A stretch of DNA of 18,914 nucleotides, from positions 1 through 18,914 of the forward strand of contig CAYFXA010000009.1 in the NCBI GenBank assembly GCA_964347135.1, read 5' to 3'. Source of the DNA: CAYFXA01 sp964347135 (GTDB lineage Bacteria; Patescibacteriota; Microgenomatia; PFEM01; JAHIFH01). Below the pieces are notes generated by a model that had not been told where the DNA came from, did not search any database, and worked only from the letters and a program-made list of their open reading frames with translations. Below are positions 1 to 7,628 of this stretch, one piece after another. The translations under genes were made by a program, and so were the position numbers. The number at the start of each line of letters is the position of its first letter. Positions within the stretch are counted from its first letter, which is position 1.

Positions 1-2
1 CT

Positions 3-2000
3 TACTTTCTTTTAGAAAACCGCTTTGTTTTTGCTGGTTTTCTTATTGGCCTTTCTCTAACCATGAAACCGATTTATTTCTTGGCTTTGCCAATTTTTGG
101 ATTTATTCTTTGGCAAAGAAAAGGAAAAAAAGGAAACTGGTGGCAGCAATATAAGGCCTTGAGAAATTATACGGCGGCGACTTTAGCAGGAGTTTTCTTA
201 GTGAGTTTGCCTTTTTCTTTAACTGACCCTCTTGGAATGTTGATAAAAAGATATTATCTTGCTGTTTCTGTTTATCCTTACACCTCGGTTAACTCTTTTA
301 ATTTTTGGGCGATTAACAATCGTTGGTGGCAGTCCGATTTGTCTAGGTTTTGGGGATTGACTTACCAACATTGGGGATTGCTAATCGTTGGCATTACATT
401 GGGTTTGGGCTTACTGCTTCTTTGGCAAAAAAAGAAAAAAGAAAACATTTGGCTGATTTTAACAACCATTTTTTTGGTAATGTTTAGTTTTTCTACCCGA
501 ACCCATGAGAGGCACATTTTTACCGTTTTTCCTTTTTTAACAATCTTGGCAGGGTTAAATGCTTTTTATTGGTTGCCTTTGTTAATTCTTTCCTTTATTT
601 CGACTGCCAATCTTTATTTTGCTTTGATTTGGCTTATAGAAAGAGGGAGGTTTGTTTTTGATTGGACTTTAATTAATCTTTTTTCCTTAACAATAACTCT
701 AACCGGTTTGGCTTTTATGGTTTTGATTCTCAAGAAAATAAAAATTAATTGGCGAAAAGTCAAGCAACTGGTGATGAAAAACAAAATAATAATTTTATTG
801 TTGATTTTTTCTTTTTTGGTTAGATTATGGCAGTTAGGATGGCCAACCAGATTTCATTTTGATGAGGTTTATCATGCTTTCACGGCAACGGAAATGGCAA
901 AGGGGAATGTAAAGGCCTGGGAATGGTGGAACCAGCCCCCAGCGGGAGTGGCTTATGAATGGACCCACCCACCAATGGCAAAACTTTTTATGGTTGTTGG
1001 GATTTTTCTTTTTGGCGAAACCGCTTTTGCCTGGCGTTTCTTTGGCGCCTTATTAGGAGGAGGTTGTGTTTTCTTAATTTATTTGCTTGGAAAGAAATTA
1101 TTTAACCAAAGAGTTGCTTTTTTGGCTTCTTTTCTTTTTGCTTTTGACGGTTTACCCCTGGTCATGAGTCGAATCGGCATGAATGACATTTATTTTCTGT
1201 TTTTTACTCTCTTAACCCTTTGGTTCTTTTTAGAAGAAGAATATGTTTTTTCAGGCTTAGCTTTTGGCTTTTCTTTAGCCTCTAAATGGACAGCTCTTTA
1301 TTTATTACCAATTTTGGGATTGTGGCGTTTATTGAATTTATTAAAACAAAAAAAAGGAAAAAAACTTGCTTTTTTAAAACAGAGTCTTTTATTGTTTACT
1401 CTTTGTTTCCTGCTTTTACCTCTTGCTATTTATTTCTTTTCTTATCTTCCTTTTTTTCTTACCAATCACTCCTTAGACCAATGGTGGGAGCTTCAACACC
1501 AAATGTGGTGGTACCACACTCGTTTAAAAGCCACTCATACTTATCAATCTTCAGCCTTATCCTGGCCCCTTCTTATTCGTCCAGTCTGGTTTTTTGTTGA
1601 TTATCAACCAGATTCAATTGCCAATATTTATGCCATGGGTAACCCTTTTGTTTGGTGGGGCGGCTTAATAAGTTTGCCCTTGGTTATTTGGCAGACACTT
1701 AAAAAGCGCCACTGGCAATTAGGGTTTGCTATTTTTGCTTATGCTGTTTTTTTTCTGCCCTGGGTATTTTCTCCAAGAATAATGTTTGTTTATCATTATT
1801 TACCAGCTGTTGCCATTCTATGTTTGTTACTAGGATGGAGTTTGAATTGGTTATGGAAAAGAAAGAAACTTTATCCCTTAGTGATTTTATATTTGTTTTT
1901 GGTTTTAATTCTTTTTTTCTTTTTCTATCCCCATTGGGTTGGATTCCACGTTCCCAAGTGGCTAAACAATTTGTATTACTGGTTTCCTTCTTGGAGGTAG
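3..2000 (+). CDS. Two-domain GT-C glycosyltransferase, PMT (GT39) family C-terminal half; 5'-partial
   Basis: The reading frame is open from the first bases of the window; the ATG at 63 lies inside a transmembrane stretch, so the gene starts upstream. The translated part is about 665 residues and almost entirely hydrophobic. The first part (to about nt 770) has PYTSVNSFNFW and a THERHIFTVFP segment, like Gpi18/DUF2029-type membrane mannosyltransferases. The second part (from about 774) reads like a protein O-mannosyltransferase: the acidic pair in FHFDEVYH (861-866), HPPMAK (966 onward), then multiple TM helices. PMT enzymes use a polyprenyl- or dolichyl-phosphate-linked sugar and glycosylate Ser/Thr on the outer face of the membrane. 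An internal ATG at 774 could start a free PMT half, but the frame is continuous, so a fusion is the simpler reading. The stop lies one base from the stop of the convergent Cys-rich gene. Sugar and substrate are unknown; Ser/Thr/Pro-rich proteins next door are candidate substrates. Confidence 0.8.
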   Translation, partial: YFLLENRFVFAGFLIGLSLTMKPIYFLALPIFGFILWQRKGKKGNWWQQYKALRNYTAATLAGVFLVSLPFSLTDPLGMLIKRYYLAVSVYPYTSVNSFNFWAINNRWWQSDLSRFWGLTYQHWGLLIVGITLGLGLLLLWQKKKKENIWLILTTIFLVMFSFSTRTHERHIFTVFPFLTILAGLNAFYWLPLLILSFISTANLYFALIWLIERGRFVFDWTLINLFSLTITLTGLAFMVLILKKIKINWRKVKQLVMKNKIIILLLIFSFLVRLWQLGWPTRFHFDEVYHAFTATEMAKGNVKAWEWWNQPPAGVAYEWTHPPMAKLFMVVGIFLFGETAFAWRFFGALLGGGCVFLIYLLGKKLFNQRVAFLASFLFAFDGLPLVMSRIGMNDIYFLFFTLLTLWFFLEEEYVFSGLAFGFSLASKWTALYLLPILGLWRLLNLLKQKKGKKLAFLKQSLLLFTLCFLLLPLAIYFFSYLPFFLTNHSLDQWWELQHQMWWYHTRLKATHTYQSSALSWPLLIRPVWFFVDYQPDSIANIYAMGNPFVWWGGLISLPLVIWQTLKKRHWQLGFAIFAYAVFFLPWVFSPRIMFVYHYLPAVAILCLLLGWSLNWLWKRKKLYPLVILYLFLVLILFFFFYPHWVGFHVPKWLNNLYYWFPSWR

Positions 2001-2001
2001 C

Positions 2002-2904
2002 TTAAAGCAGCAGGCCGATAAGAATAAGGATAATTCCTCCCAAAGTGGCAAAGATAGTAGGTGAGATGATGCCCGCTTCAGGCAATTCAACTTCAGGAGC
2101 TGGGCTAACCGCTGCTCTTGGTGTGGGGCTTTCTTCTGGAGTGGGTGTCGGTGGAGGCGACTCTTTAGGGCAAGTACAATCTTCTTCTTCAGGGCAGTCC
2201 TCGTTAACACACAAATCAGTGCCGTCAATATCCTCACAAACTAAATCTCCTGGACAATCAGCATCGGAAGTACATTCTTCATAACAATCAGGTGGCACAG
2301 AACAAACGCAGTCATCCTCTTTAGGACAGTCAGGATTAACGCACAAATCAGTGCCGTTAATGTTTTGACAAAGTAGGTCTTCAGGACAATCGGCATCGGA
2401 ATCGCACTCGTCATAGCACTCAGGTGGAACTGGGCAGGCGCAGTCATCCTCTTCGGGACATTCTTCGTTCACACAAAGGTCAATGCCATCAACATCCTGA
2501 CAAACCAAGTCATCGGGACAATCGGTATCGGTTTCGCATTCATCGTAGCATTCAATAACCGGAGGACAAATACAATCCTCTTCTTCGGGGCAATCTTCTT
2601 CCACGCAGAGGTTAACGCCAGCAACATCCTGACAAACCAAACCCGCAGGACAGTCGATATCAGTTTCGCACTCTTCGTAACATCCAGGCGGAGGTGAGGC
2701 AGAAACATCAAAGGCTAGGGTACACTGGTCCGTTGGCTCTCTATCTAAAAAAAGCGCTTCGGGTCTTGAGGTCGGAGCAGTGGGAGCAATTGGCTGCCGA
2801 CCAATTTGACCCAGTCTTATAGCTGTTACCACAGCAATTGTTCCCAAAACAATGGTAACAAGAGCAATTAGAAGCAAATACCAGTTTTTCTTAAATCTGT
2901 TCAT
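2002..2904 (-). CDS. Secreted Cys-rich repeat protein with LPEAG-type C-terminus
   Basis: A 300-aa protein from the ATG at 2904, two bases after the TAA of the preceding gene. A TTG twelve bases upstream is in frame but would overlap that gene and is less likely. The order is: an N-terminal TM/signal anchor (about residues 8-30), a Pro/Thr linker, four tandem 44-aa modules each with eight cysteines, a Pro/Glu/Thr-rich stalk, LPEAG, then a hydrophobic segment reaching the very C-terminus with no basic tail. The Cys-dense modules with many Asp/Glu imply an extracellular disulfide-bonded, possibly Ca-binding rod; this is inference. It is the last gene of the minus-strand surface-protein run. The preceding 495-aa protein carries about one and a half copies of the same module, so the two are related and probably act together. 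No enzymatic motif is seen. Confidence 0.85.
   Translation of the reverse strand: MNRFKKNWYLLLIALVTIVLGTIAVVTAIRLGQIGRQPIAPTAPTSRPEALFLDREPTDQCTLAFDVSASPPPGCYEECETDIDCPAGLVCQDVAGVNLCVEEDCPEEEDCICPPVIECYDECETDTDCPDDLVCQDVDGIDLCVNEECPEEDDCACPVPPECYDECDSDADCPEDLLCQNINGTDLCVNPDCPKEDDCVCSVPPDCYEECTSDADCPGDLVCEDIDGTDLCVNEDCPEEEDCTCPKESPPPTPTPEESPTPRAAVSPAPEVELPEAGIISPTIFATLGGIILILIGLLL
2005..2085 (-). other. C-terminal LPEAG sorting-like signal
   Basis: LPEAG is encoded at 2071-2085 after a Pro-rich stalk, followed by IISPT and about 20 hydrophobic residues to the stop. The layout matches sortase-type sorting signals except for Ala at the usual Thr and the absence of a basic tail. The adjacent fibronectin-type protein ends in VPDSG-YLTPT plus a hydrophobic segment, a similar design. 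No sortase gene lies in the window. Confidence 0.5.
2158..2685 (-). repeat. Four tandem 132-bp (44-aa) eight-Cys modules
   Basis: Four units in register inside the Cys-rich gene, each 44 codons. The cysteine pattern is C-x3-C-x5-C-x5-C-x8-C-x4-C-x5-C-x1-C, identical in all four. Recurrent words are ECYDEC, DCP, LVCQD, DGTDLCVN and CPEEDDC. The units differ at many silent and coding positions, so they are old duplications rather than a fresh expansion. Confidence 0.9.
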
Positions 2905-2906
2905 TT

Positions 2907-4394
2907 TTAATACCAACCTAATCCTGGGTTGTAAACCATTGATTCAATTGTGTATGAACCCGTGTCAGGAATAACATACTCAATGTAGAACATATTTTGG
3001 TGCCTGTCCGTGGTTTCTATCCAATCACCGCCATTAATCCTAAATCGGGCCTTGGTTATTCCTTGGGCGTGGGTGGTTGAACCAAAAGTGGCAAAGTAAA
3101 TAGTCTGACCAACTTTTATGGTTGAAAGATCAGTGATTTCATTCCAATTTTCATCAAAAACCTTACAGTATTCACACTGAGCTTCACAAATACAATTGCT
3201 TTCTTGAGGACAGTCAGCGTTAACACAGATACTGTTTTGACATACCAAATCCCCGGTACAAGCAGCGTCATTAGCACATGCATCATAACATCCAGGTGGG
3301 GGTGGACACTCGCAGTCTGTTTCTTCAGGACAGGCTGGATTCCGACAAACACCTTGATAGACGGTTAAGCCTGCTTTACAGCCATACGCTCCTGGAGGTT
3401 CGTTACAGTCGCTTTTCTCACCATTGCCGTTGCCATCCTCGCAACCAGTGTCTTTACAGCAGCCAGTGTAGCCATCAGCTTCAAGCTGACCACATTTTCC
3501 GGGAGGGATACATATTTGCCAATTGTTAGAAGGAATGGTAATTCTTTCAGTTGAAGGAGAACCTGGTCCGTAAGGGCAGGAAACATTTTGATTGGAGTAA
3601 TATTTTAGAAAAGTGACCTGTGTATCTTGCATGTTTTTAAAGACAATACAATGACCGTCACAGTAAACATCAGCCGTGTTTCCGCGAGTACAGGCATCAA
3701 CTCCTGGAGTCCATTGTTCATTGCCGTCCTGATCCCAACAGCAATAATTGTACTCGCTGTCATGGCAAAAATAGCCACCAGCACATTCAGTAGGCCCAGG
3801 CAGGCTGGGGTCTCTATCGGCTGTTTTTCCTGGGGGGCAGAGACCAGTTACCTGACAAGCAGGGTCGTCAGCACAATCAGGGTCTTCGCAGTCAGTCTTT
3901 CCATCACCATCTTCATCAACGCCACCAGTACAGATTTCTGCGGGAGTTTCTCGAACACAGGCGCCATCTCTTTCAACGTAACCACTAGCACAAACACACG
4001 TTCTATTACTACACACCTCATTTGCTCCTGAACAGTCAGCAGTTGTAGTACATGTTTGGCCAGGATAGGCCTCTTTTCTTATTTCCTGCCTTTGTTTAAC
4101 CAGATAAACAGCGGCTGGAAGAGTGGCAACAAGAAGAATAACTCCTAAAGTGGCTAGTAAAATTTTGGTTCTGTTAGAACTGCCTGGTGGAGCAATGCCT
4201 AATTCAGAAAGCTCTTTTTTAATTTTTTCTTGCTTTGGGGTAACGATTTTTTCTTCATCTTTTAATCCAGAAGCTGAAGTGAAAAATTGTTTTTTGGGTT
4301 GGGTGGCTGGTTGATCTACTGGAGGTTTATCACCTACAGGTGTACCTGAAGCTGATTTTTGTTTGGGTGGTTGATTTTGGGACAGGTCAACCAT
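2907..4394 (-). CDS. Membrane-anchored Cys-rich surface protein
   Basis: 495 aa; the ATG directly follows the TAG of the upstream gene, so translation is probably coupled. A Lys/Pro-rich cytoplasmic N-terminus of about 75 residues precedes one TM helix (about 77-99) ending in VYLVKQRQEIRKEA. The ectodomain follows: an EGF-like Cys cluster (115-146), a DEDGDGKTDCEDPDC acidic loop (160-174) like a calcium-binding D-x-D-x-D-G motif, further disulfide-rich segments to about 410, and a beta-rich Ig/PKD-like C-terminal domain (about 411-495). Residues 350-403 repeat the cysteine spacing of the downstream protein's modules (half a unit plus one unit). There is no C-terminal TM or sorting motif, so the N-terminal helix is the likely anchor unless cleaved. 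Function unknown; an adhesin or structural part of a surface assembly is inference. Confidence 0.82.
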   Translation of the reverse strand: MVDLSQNQPPKQKSASGTPVGDKPPVDQPATQPKKQFFTSASGLKDEEKIVTPKQEKIKKELSELGIAPPGSSNRTKILLATLGVILLVATLPAAVYLVKQRQEIRKEAYPGQTCTTTADCSGANEVCSNRTCVCASGYVERDGACVRETPAEICTGGVDEDGDGKTDCEDPDCADDPACQVTGLCPPGKTADRDPSLPGPTECAGGYFCHDSEYNYCCWDQDGNEQWTPGVDACTRGNTADVYCDGHCIVFKNMQDTQVTFLKYYSNQNVSCPYGPGSPSTERITIPSNNWQICIPPGKCGQLEADGYTGCCKDTGCEDGNGNGEKSDCNEPPGAYGCKAGLTVYQGVCRNPACPEETDCECPPPPGCYDACANDAACTGDLVCQNSICVNADCPQESNCICEAQCEYCKVFDENWNEITDLSTIKVGQTIYFATFGSTTHAQGITKARFRINGGDWIETTDRHQNMFYIEYVIPDTGSYTIESMVYNPGLGWY

Positions 4395-5744
4395 CTAAAA
4401 TAGTTTTTTCTTTAGCAAACTATTGCTAAATAATCCAAAAGTAATCAAAACTAGTCCCATTATGAAGACTAAAAAAGTGGGTGTCAAGTAGCCAGAATCG
4501 GGTACGCCTCCATCGGTTGAGGGCATGGAGACGCGTCCGTTAGGACTAGGTGAAGGGCTGGGTGAAGGTGAGGGTGTTGGCGTAGGAGAAGCTGTTCCTG
4601 ATGGCGTTGCTGTTAAAGAAGGCAGGTCATCTTCTCCTGCGGCCAAAACAACAAAAGTGTGGGAAAGAGTTTGTTCTTCACCTTCTTCATCTTCAAAAGT
4701 AATGGTGATCGTGTGCTCGCCTGGTTCTAAATTGGCTGGAGGAGTCCAATGCCAATTACCATCTTCATCAACAAGAATTGTGTCCGTATAAGTTTCGGGT
4801 GATTTTATGGTTATTTCAAGAGTTTTACCAGGCGGCCCTTTTCCTTGAATTTCTGGCTTTTGAGTACCAATTTCTTCTTCTTCAGTGGGATTAGTGATGG
4901 TTATTTCATACGAAGAAGGAGAAGCGGGTGGAGACGACTCCATTTCTTCAAAAGTAAATCTAGAGGAGCCGGCTACTTTTTCTTCATCTTCAGTAAGAGA
5001 CGGTCTTGTGGTTCTGAAATCATGACTTTCGCCCAAGGTGATATTTGGAACTGGGCTATCGTTTTTAGTGGTAACAACGGCGGTGGCGGTTCCCTGACTT
5101 CCTGCTTGAACTAATATTTCCTCAATTGTTGCCTGTTTGTCATATTGGGCATAGCCGCTCAAGTCTTCTGAACGGGCAAGATTAAGAGGAATGACCCAAT
5201 TACCCGAAGATTTGACCAGGGCTGATTGGGGTGTTGCTCCAGGTAAAGAGAGATAAACGATTGCTCCTTCGGCCGGCGAACCAGCCTGATTATTAACCAC
5301 GCCGTAGGCAACATCACTTTGAGGTGGGGGCGTGGTTAATGTTAGAGCGGTGGTAGCTTGATAGCTCTGGCCATTATTGTCGTACGAAGCTCCACCGGAA
5401 CCAATTTGAAATTGGTAGGTTGTTGATGGATTTAAGTTTTGAAGGGTAACGTGATGAGTAATGAAATTTCCTGTTTGACCAGTCATTTCATCTCGGTCAT
5501 CTCTGGCAACTTGATCAGGTCTGGTTGTTCCGTATCTAACAAAGCCAGAAGTAGCTTCATCAGTAACCCAGGAAACAGAGAAACCATTATCAGTGATATT
5601 GGTGAATTTGACTTGTTTTGGTGTTGTTTCCGGAGCAGCTCGGGTGAACCAGTGGGTACCCCTATTAATAAGGAAAACAGAAGCGGCAATGCCAATAATA
5701 AGAATTAGTAAGCCGATAATGGTTGGTATTCTTCGAATTTTCAT
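4395..5744 (-). CDS. Fibronectin type III/Ig-like surface protein with VPDSG C-terminus
   Basis: 449 aa. An N-terminal anchor (about residues 5-26) is followed by RAAPETTPKQVKFTNITD and an FN3-like domain (about 43-138) with FSVSWVTDEATSGFVRYGT and the TTYQFQI strand. A second beta domain (about 145-240) resembles carboxypeptidase-regulatory/CNA-B-like folds. A third (about 279-367) is Ig-like, with DEDGNWHWTPP and GEHTITITFED typical of bacterial Ig-like (Big) domains. A Ser/Thr-Pro stalk (about 380-402) leads to VPDSG (414-418), a TM helix and a KKK tail. The protein is probably exported and held in or at the envelope. It begins 20 bases after the 107-aa gene and abuts the Cys-rich gene downstream. 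No catalytic residues are recognised. The Ser/Thr-Pro stalk is a plausible O-glycosylation region. Confidence 0.85.
   Translation of the reverse strand: MKIRRIPTIIGLLILIIGIAASVFLINRGTHWFTRAAPETTPKQVKFTNITDNGFSVSWVTDEATSGFVRYGTTRPDQVARDDRDEMTGQTGNFITHHVTLQNLNPSTTYQFQIGSGGASYDNNGQSYQATTALTLTTPPPQSDVAYGVVNNQAGSPAEGAIVYLSLPGATPQSALVKSSGNWVIPLNLARSEDLSGYAQYDKQATIEEILVQAGSQGTATAVVTTKNDSPVPNITLGESHDFRTTRPSLTEDEEKVAGSSRFTFEEMESSPPASPSSYEITITNPTEEEEIGTQKPEIQGKGPPGKTLEITIKSPETYTDTILVDEDGNWHWTPPANLEPGEHTITITFEDEEGEEQTLSHTFVVLAAGEDDLPSLTATPSGTASPTPTPSPSPSPSPSPNGRVSMPSTDGGVPDSGYLTPTFLVFIMGLVLITFGLFSNSLLKKKLF
4398..4505 (-). other. C-terminal VPDSG sorting-like signal with TM and KKK tail
   Basis: VPDSG is encoded at 4491-4505, followed by YLTPT, about 17 hydrophobic residues, and a short LLKKKLF tail. 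This is the full three-part layout of a sortase substrate (motif, helix, positive tail) with a non-canonical pentapeptide. It pairs with LPEAG-IISPT of the Cys-rich protein: both have P at motif position 2, G at position 5 and a PT three to four residues later. Confidence 0.5.
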
Positions 5745-5764
5745 TCTTGTCTCAGACTACCACT

Positions 5765-6088
5765 TTAATCGGGCATTTGGCTAGGGGTAGCTTCTTTCTC
5801 CTCTATTTCTTCTTCTTCAAACTCTGCCTCTTCTTCAATTTCAAATTCAATAATAGGTTCGGTAACAATATCGAGTTCTTCTTCTGGAATTTGATATTTT
5901 CCCTCAATGTCCTCAATCGTGGTCTCGTCAATATTTGGATTCAAAGGCGTAATAAGCTCTTTAATTATCCTAGGAACAGTTGTCTGGGTGTAAGCGCGAT
6001 AAACTTCATAACCAACCCAAACAATAACGGTTGTTAAAGTCATTATTGAGAGAAAAAGAATATTTTTGCCAAATTTGTATTTGTTCAT
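5765..6088 (-). CDS. Acidic single-pass membrane protein in pilus gene cluster (unknown)
   Basis: 107 aa, start overlapping the pilO-like stop as TAATG, so translation is coupled. A short basic N-terminus, one TM helix (about residues 9-28), a Pro-containing middle (TVPRIIKELITPLNPNID) and a very acidic tail of mostly Glu/Asp (about 65-100). I do not recognise a named family. Its position directly after PilN/PilO-like genes, where many T4P operons carry pilP, suggests a small partner of the alignment subcomplex. It has no lipobox and no PilP-like beta domain, so it would be an analogue rather than PilP itself. Confidence 0.75.
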   Translation of the reverse strand: MNKYKFGKNILFLSIMTLTTVIVWVGYEVYRAYTQTTVPRIIKELITPLNPNIDETTIEDIEGKYQIPEEELDIVTEPIIEFEIEEEAEFEEEEIEEKEATPSQMPD

Positions 6089-6708
6089 TAGTCTTTTAAT
6101 AAGTAATGAGCCCTGGCACTGACGGTCAAGACCAACACTTGGGTTTCCTCCTCTATTCTTGAGGTAAAACCAAAGCTTTCCACTGAAATAATTCTTCTAA
6201 GAGTATCTAGTGAATTGAGGAAATTCTTAAGATTTTCATAGCTACCAACGACAGTCATACTAAATCCAGCTGCCTCACCTTTTTCTGTTTCTATTTCTCC
6301 TTGGAGGTTGGTTTTATCAAATCTGATTGATTCAACAAGGACTGAAGAAAGTCGAGCCAAAGACTCAACCTGTTTAATTAAAATGGGTAAATCCGGGTCA
6401 AAAGGGAGAGATTCTTCAATCAGCCAAAGGTCGTTTCTAATTCGAGAGTAATTTGCTTGAGCCTTTTCAAGATTATCAATTTTCCGATCCATTTCAGCAA
6501 CAACTTCTTTTCTATCTTTGATTTCCTTTAACAGACCACCAATTGTTACTAAAGTTGGTCGAATAGCAAAAAACCCAAAGAAAGCCACGGTCAAGATAGA
6601 AAGAACAATGCCCGAATAGACCTTAGTTTTTTTCTTTTTATAAAGTTCGCCAACGTTGGCAACATACTGGCGATAGCGATGATAACGATCTGTTGGACCT
6701 GCTGGCAT
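6088..6708 (-). CDS. pilO: PilO-like type IV pilus inner-membrane alignment protein
   Basis: 206 aa: a basic cytoplasmic N-terminus, a TM helix (about residues 30-50), a coiled coil (about 58-95) and a C-terminal ferredoxin-like domain (about 100-206). The segment around SMTVVGSYENLKNFLNSLD is the typical PilO strand-helix. PilO pairs with PilN through coiled coils and links the cytoplasmic pilus motor to the envelope part of the machine. The start is one base after the pilN-like stop and the stop overlaps the 107-aa gene. Sequence conservation across PilO is low, so the call rests on architecture, order and the VVGSYENL-type motif. Confidence 0.75.
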   Translation of the reverse strand: MPAGPTDRYHRYRQYVANVGELYKKKKTKVYSGIVLSILTVAFFGFFAIRPTLVTIGGLLKEIKDRKEVVAEMDRKIDNLEKAQANYSRIRNDLWLIEESLPFDPDLPILIKQVESLARLSSVLVESIRFDKTNLQGEIETEKGEAAGFSMTVVGSYENLKNFLNSLDTLRRIISVESFGFTSRIEEETQVLVLTVSARAHYLLKD

Positions 6709-6709
6709 T

Positions 6710-7258
6710 TTAGTGTTCTACCTGACTTTCTAAAGTAAAAGTAATACCAATCCCTTCTCCTGTTCCAATGGAAAGGCTGCTGATGTCTAAATTACTAAAA
6801 CTACCTGACCTTTTCATATTGTTAATAAAAGTGGCTAAGCCAGCTTCGGATAGAGCATTGGCAGTAAAGCTTGCCTTGTCACCGGTAACCGCCAAGTCAG
6901 AAAAATAGACATCAATTGGAGTCAGGGCGGAAATTTCTTCCATGAGTTGTTTAGTTTGGAGTTGCTCTTCTCTTAAAGTTTTAATCGTGGCGAGTTGTTC
7001 TTGAAGAAAGCGAAAGTCGGATTCAAAAACAGCATAAGATTGGATTATTTCCTGTTTGTTTTCAATTTGCTTATAGAGGTTGGTTAAATCACGATCCAGT
7101 TTAAATCGCGAGAGAAAAGCAAGAATAACAATCAGTTCAGTAAAGATAACAATATAGCGACCAACCGTTAGCAACCACTTAATAAATTTACCAAAGGAAG
7201 TTTTTTCCCATTCCTCTTGGGGCAAAAATTCAATTTTACTTTTTGGGGCAGCTGCCAT
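6710..7258 (-). CDS. pilN: PilN-like type IV pilus assembly protein
   Basis: 182 aa. The N-terminal segment KSKIEFLPQEEW resembles the cytoplasmic PilN peptide (INLLP-type) that binds PilM. A TM helix (about residues 31-49), a coiled coil (about 55-105) and a small alpha/beta domain follow. PilN forms heterodimers with PilO. No pilM, pilP, pilQ, pilB, pilC or pilT is visible beside it, so other pilus genes must lie elsewhere or the pair serves a derived machine. It is the first gene of the tight run ending at 2002; rpsT lies 87 bases upstream in the same direction. Confidence 0.72.
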   Translation of the reverse strand: MAAAPKSKIEFLPQEEWEKTSFGKFIKWLLTVGRYIVIFTELIVILAFLSRFKLDRDLTNLYKQIENKQEIIQSYAVFESDFRFLQEQLATIKTLREEQLQTKQLMEEISALTPIDVYFSDLAVTGDKASFTANALSEAGLATFINNMKRSGSFSNLDISSLSIGTGEGIGITFTLESQVEH

Positions 7259-7279
7259 AGAAATAACAACAATAGCTAT

Positions 7280-7308
7280 ATGTTATCCACCATACGCTAA
7301 TCTGTTAA
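7280..7308 (-). promoter_or_regulatory. Possible promoter of the pilN-led run
   Basis: On the minus strand, TTAACA (7308-7303) and TAACAT (7285-7280) are 17 bases apart, 21 bases before the pilN-like ATG. The -10 has two mismatches to TATAAT, so this is weak. The rpsT promoter could also supply transcription. Confidence 0.3.
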
Positions 7309-7345
7309 TTTCAGTATATGGATTAAGAAGGAGTTTGTAAAGTGA

Positions 7346-7609
7346 CTAACTTTTTTTAGATGTTTTCTTTTTCTTTTTTTGAAGCAGTTTGGCTAATTGC
7401 GATTTCAATCTCGAGGCTTTATTCTTGTGAATAACTCCTTTTTTAGTGGCTCGGTCCAATGCCTGACTAGCTTTTTGAAGAGCTTTTTTGGTTGGTTTTT
7501 TGCGCATGGCTTTGACCGTTACCTTCACTCGCTGGCGGATTTTTTGATTAATAAGATAGTGCCGTTTATCCCGACGCACTTTTTTCTTAGCTGATTTTGT
7601 TACTGGCAT
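7346..7609 (-). CDS. rpsT: 30S ribosomal protein S20
   Basis: 87 aa from the ATG at 7609. The basic start MPVTKSAKKKVRRDKRH, the helical middle, and KKGVIHKNKASRLKSQLAKL are typical of S20, which binds 16S rRNA in the small subunit body. A longer in-frame ORF to 7741 is rejected because its extra N-terminus is not S20-like and would cross the rpsT promoter. A GAGGG element lies about 14 bases upstream of the ATG, a rather long spacing. In several proteobacteria rpsT and murJ are neighbours; here they are divergent. Confidence 0.95.
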   Translation of the reverse strand: MPVTKSAKKKVRRDKRHYLINQKIRQRVKVTVKAMRKKPTKKALQKASQALDRATKKGVIHKNKASRLKSQLAKLLQKKKKKTSKKS

Positions 7610-7628
7610 TTTGTTTAAAAAGACCCTC

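Noticed and set aside
2045..2284. Plus-strand ORF within the Cys-repeat region and similar ORFs on opposite strands
   Set aside because: They are shadows of the repetitive or biased codons of the real genes and have no supporting start signals.
2158..2685. Regularly spaced repeats as a possible CRISPR array
   Set aside because: The 132-base units are coding, diverged and continuous without unique spacers.
2905..2916. TTG start for the four-module Cys-rich protein
   Set aside because: It overlaps the preceding gene's end; the ATG at 2904 follows that stop directly and begins a normal signal anchor.
7321..7355. Plus-strand AAGGAG followed by GTG at 7342 as a tiny gene
   Set aside because: The frame stops after five codons and nothing supports expression.
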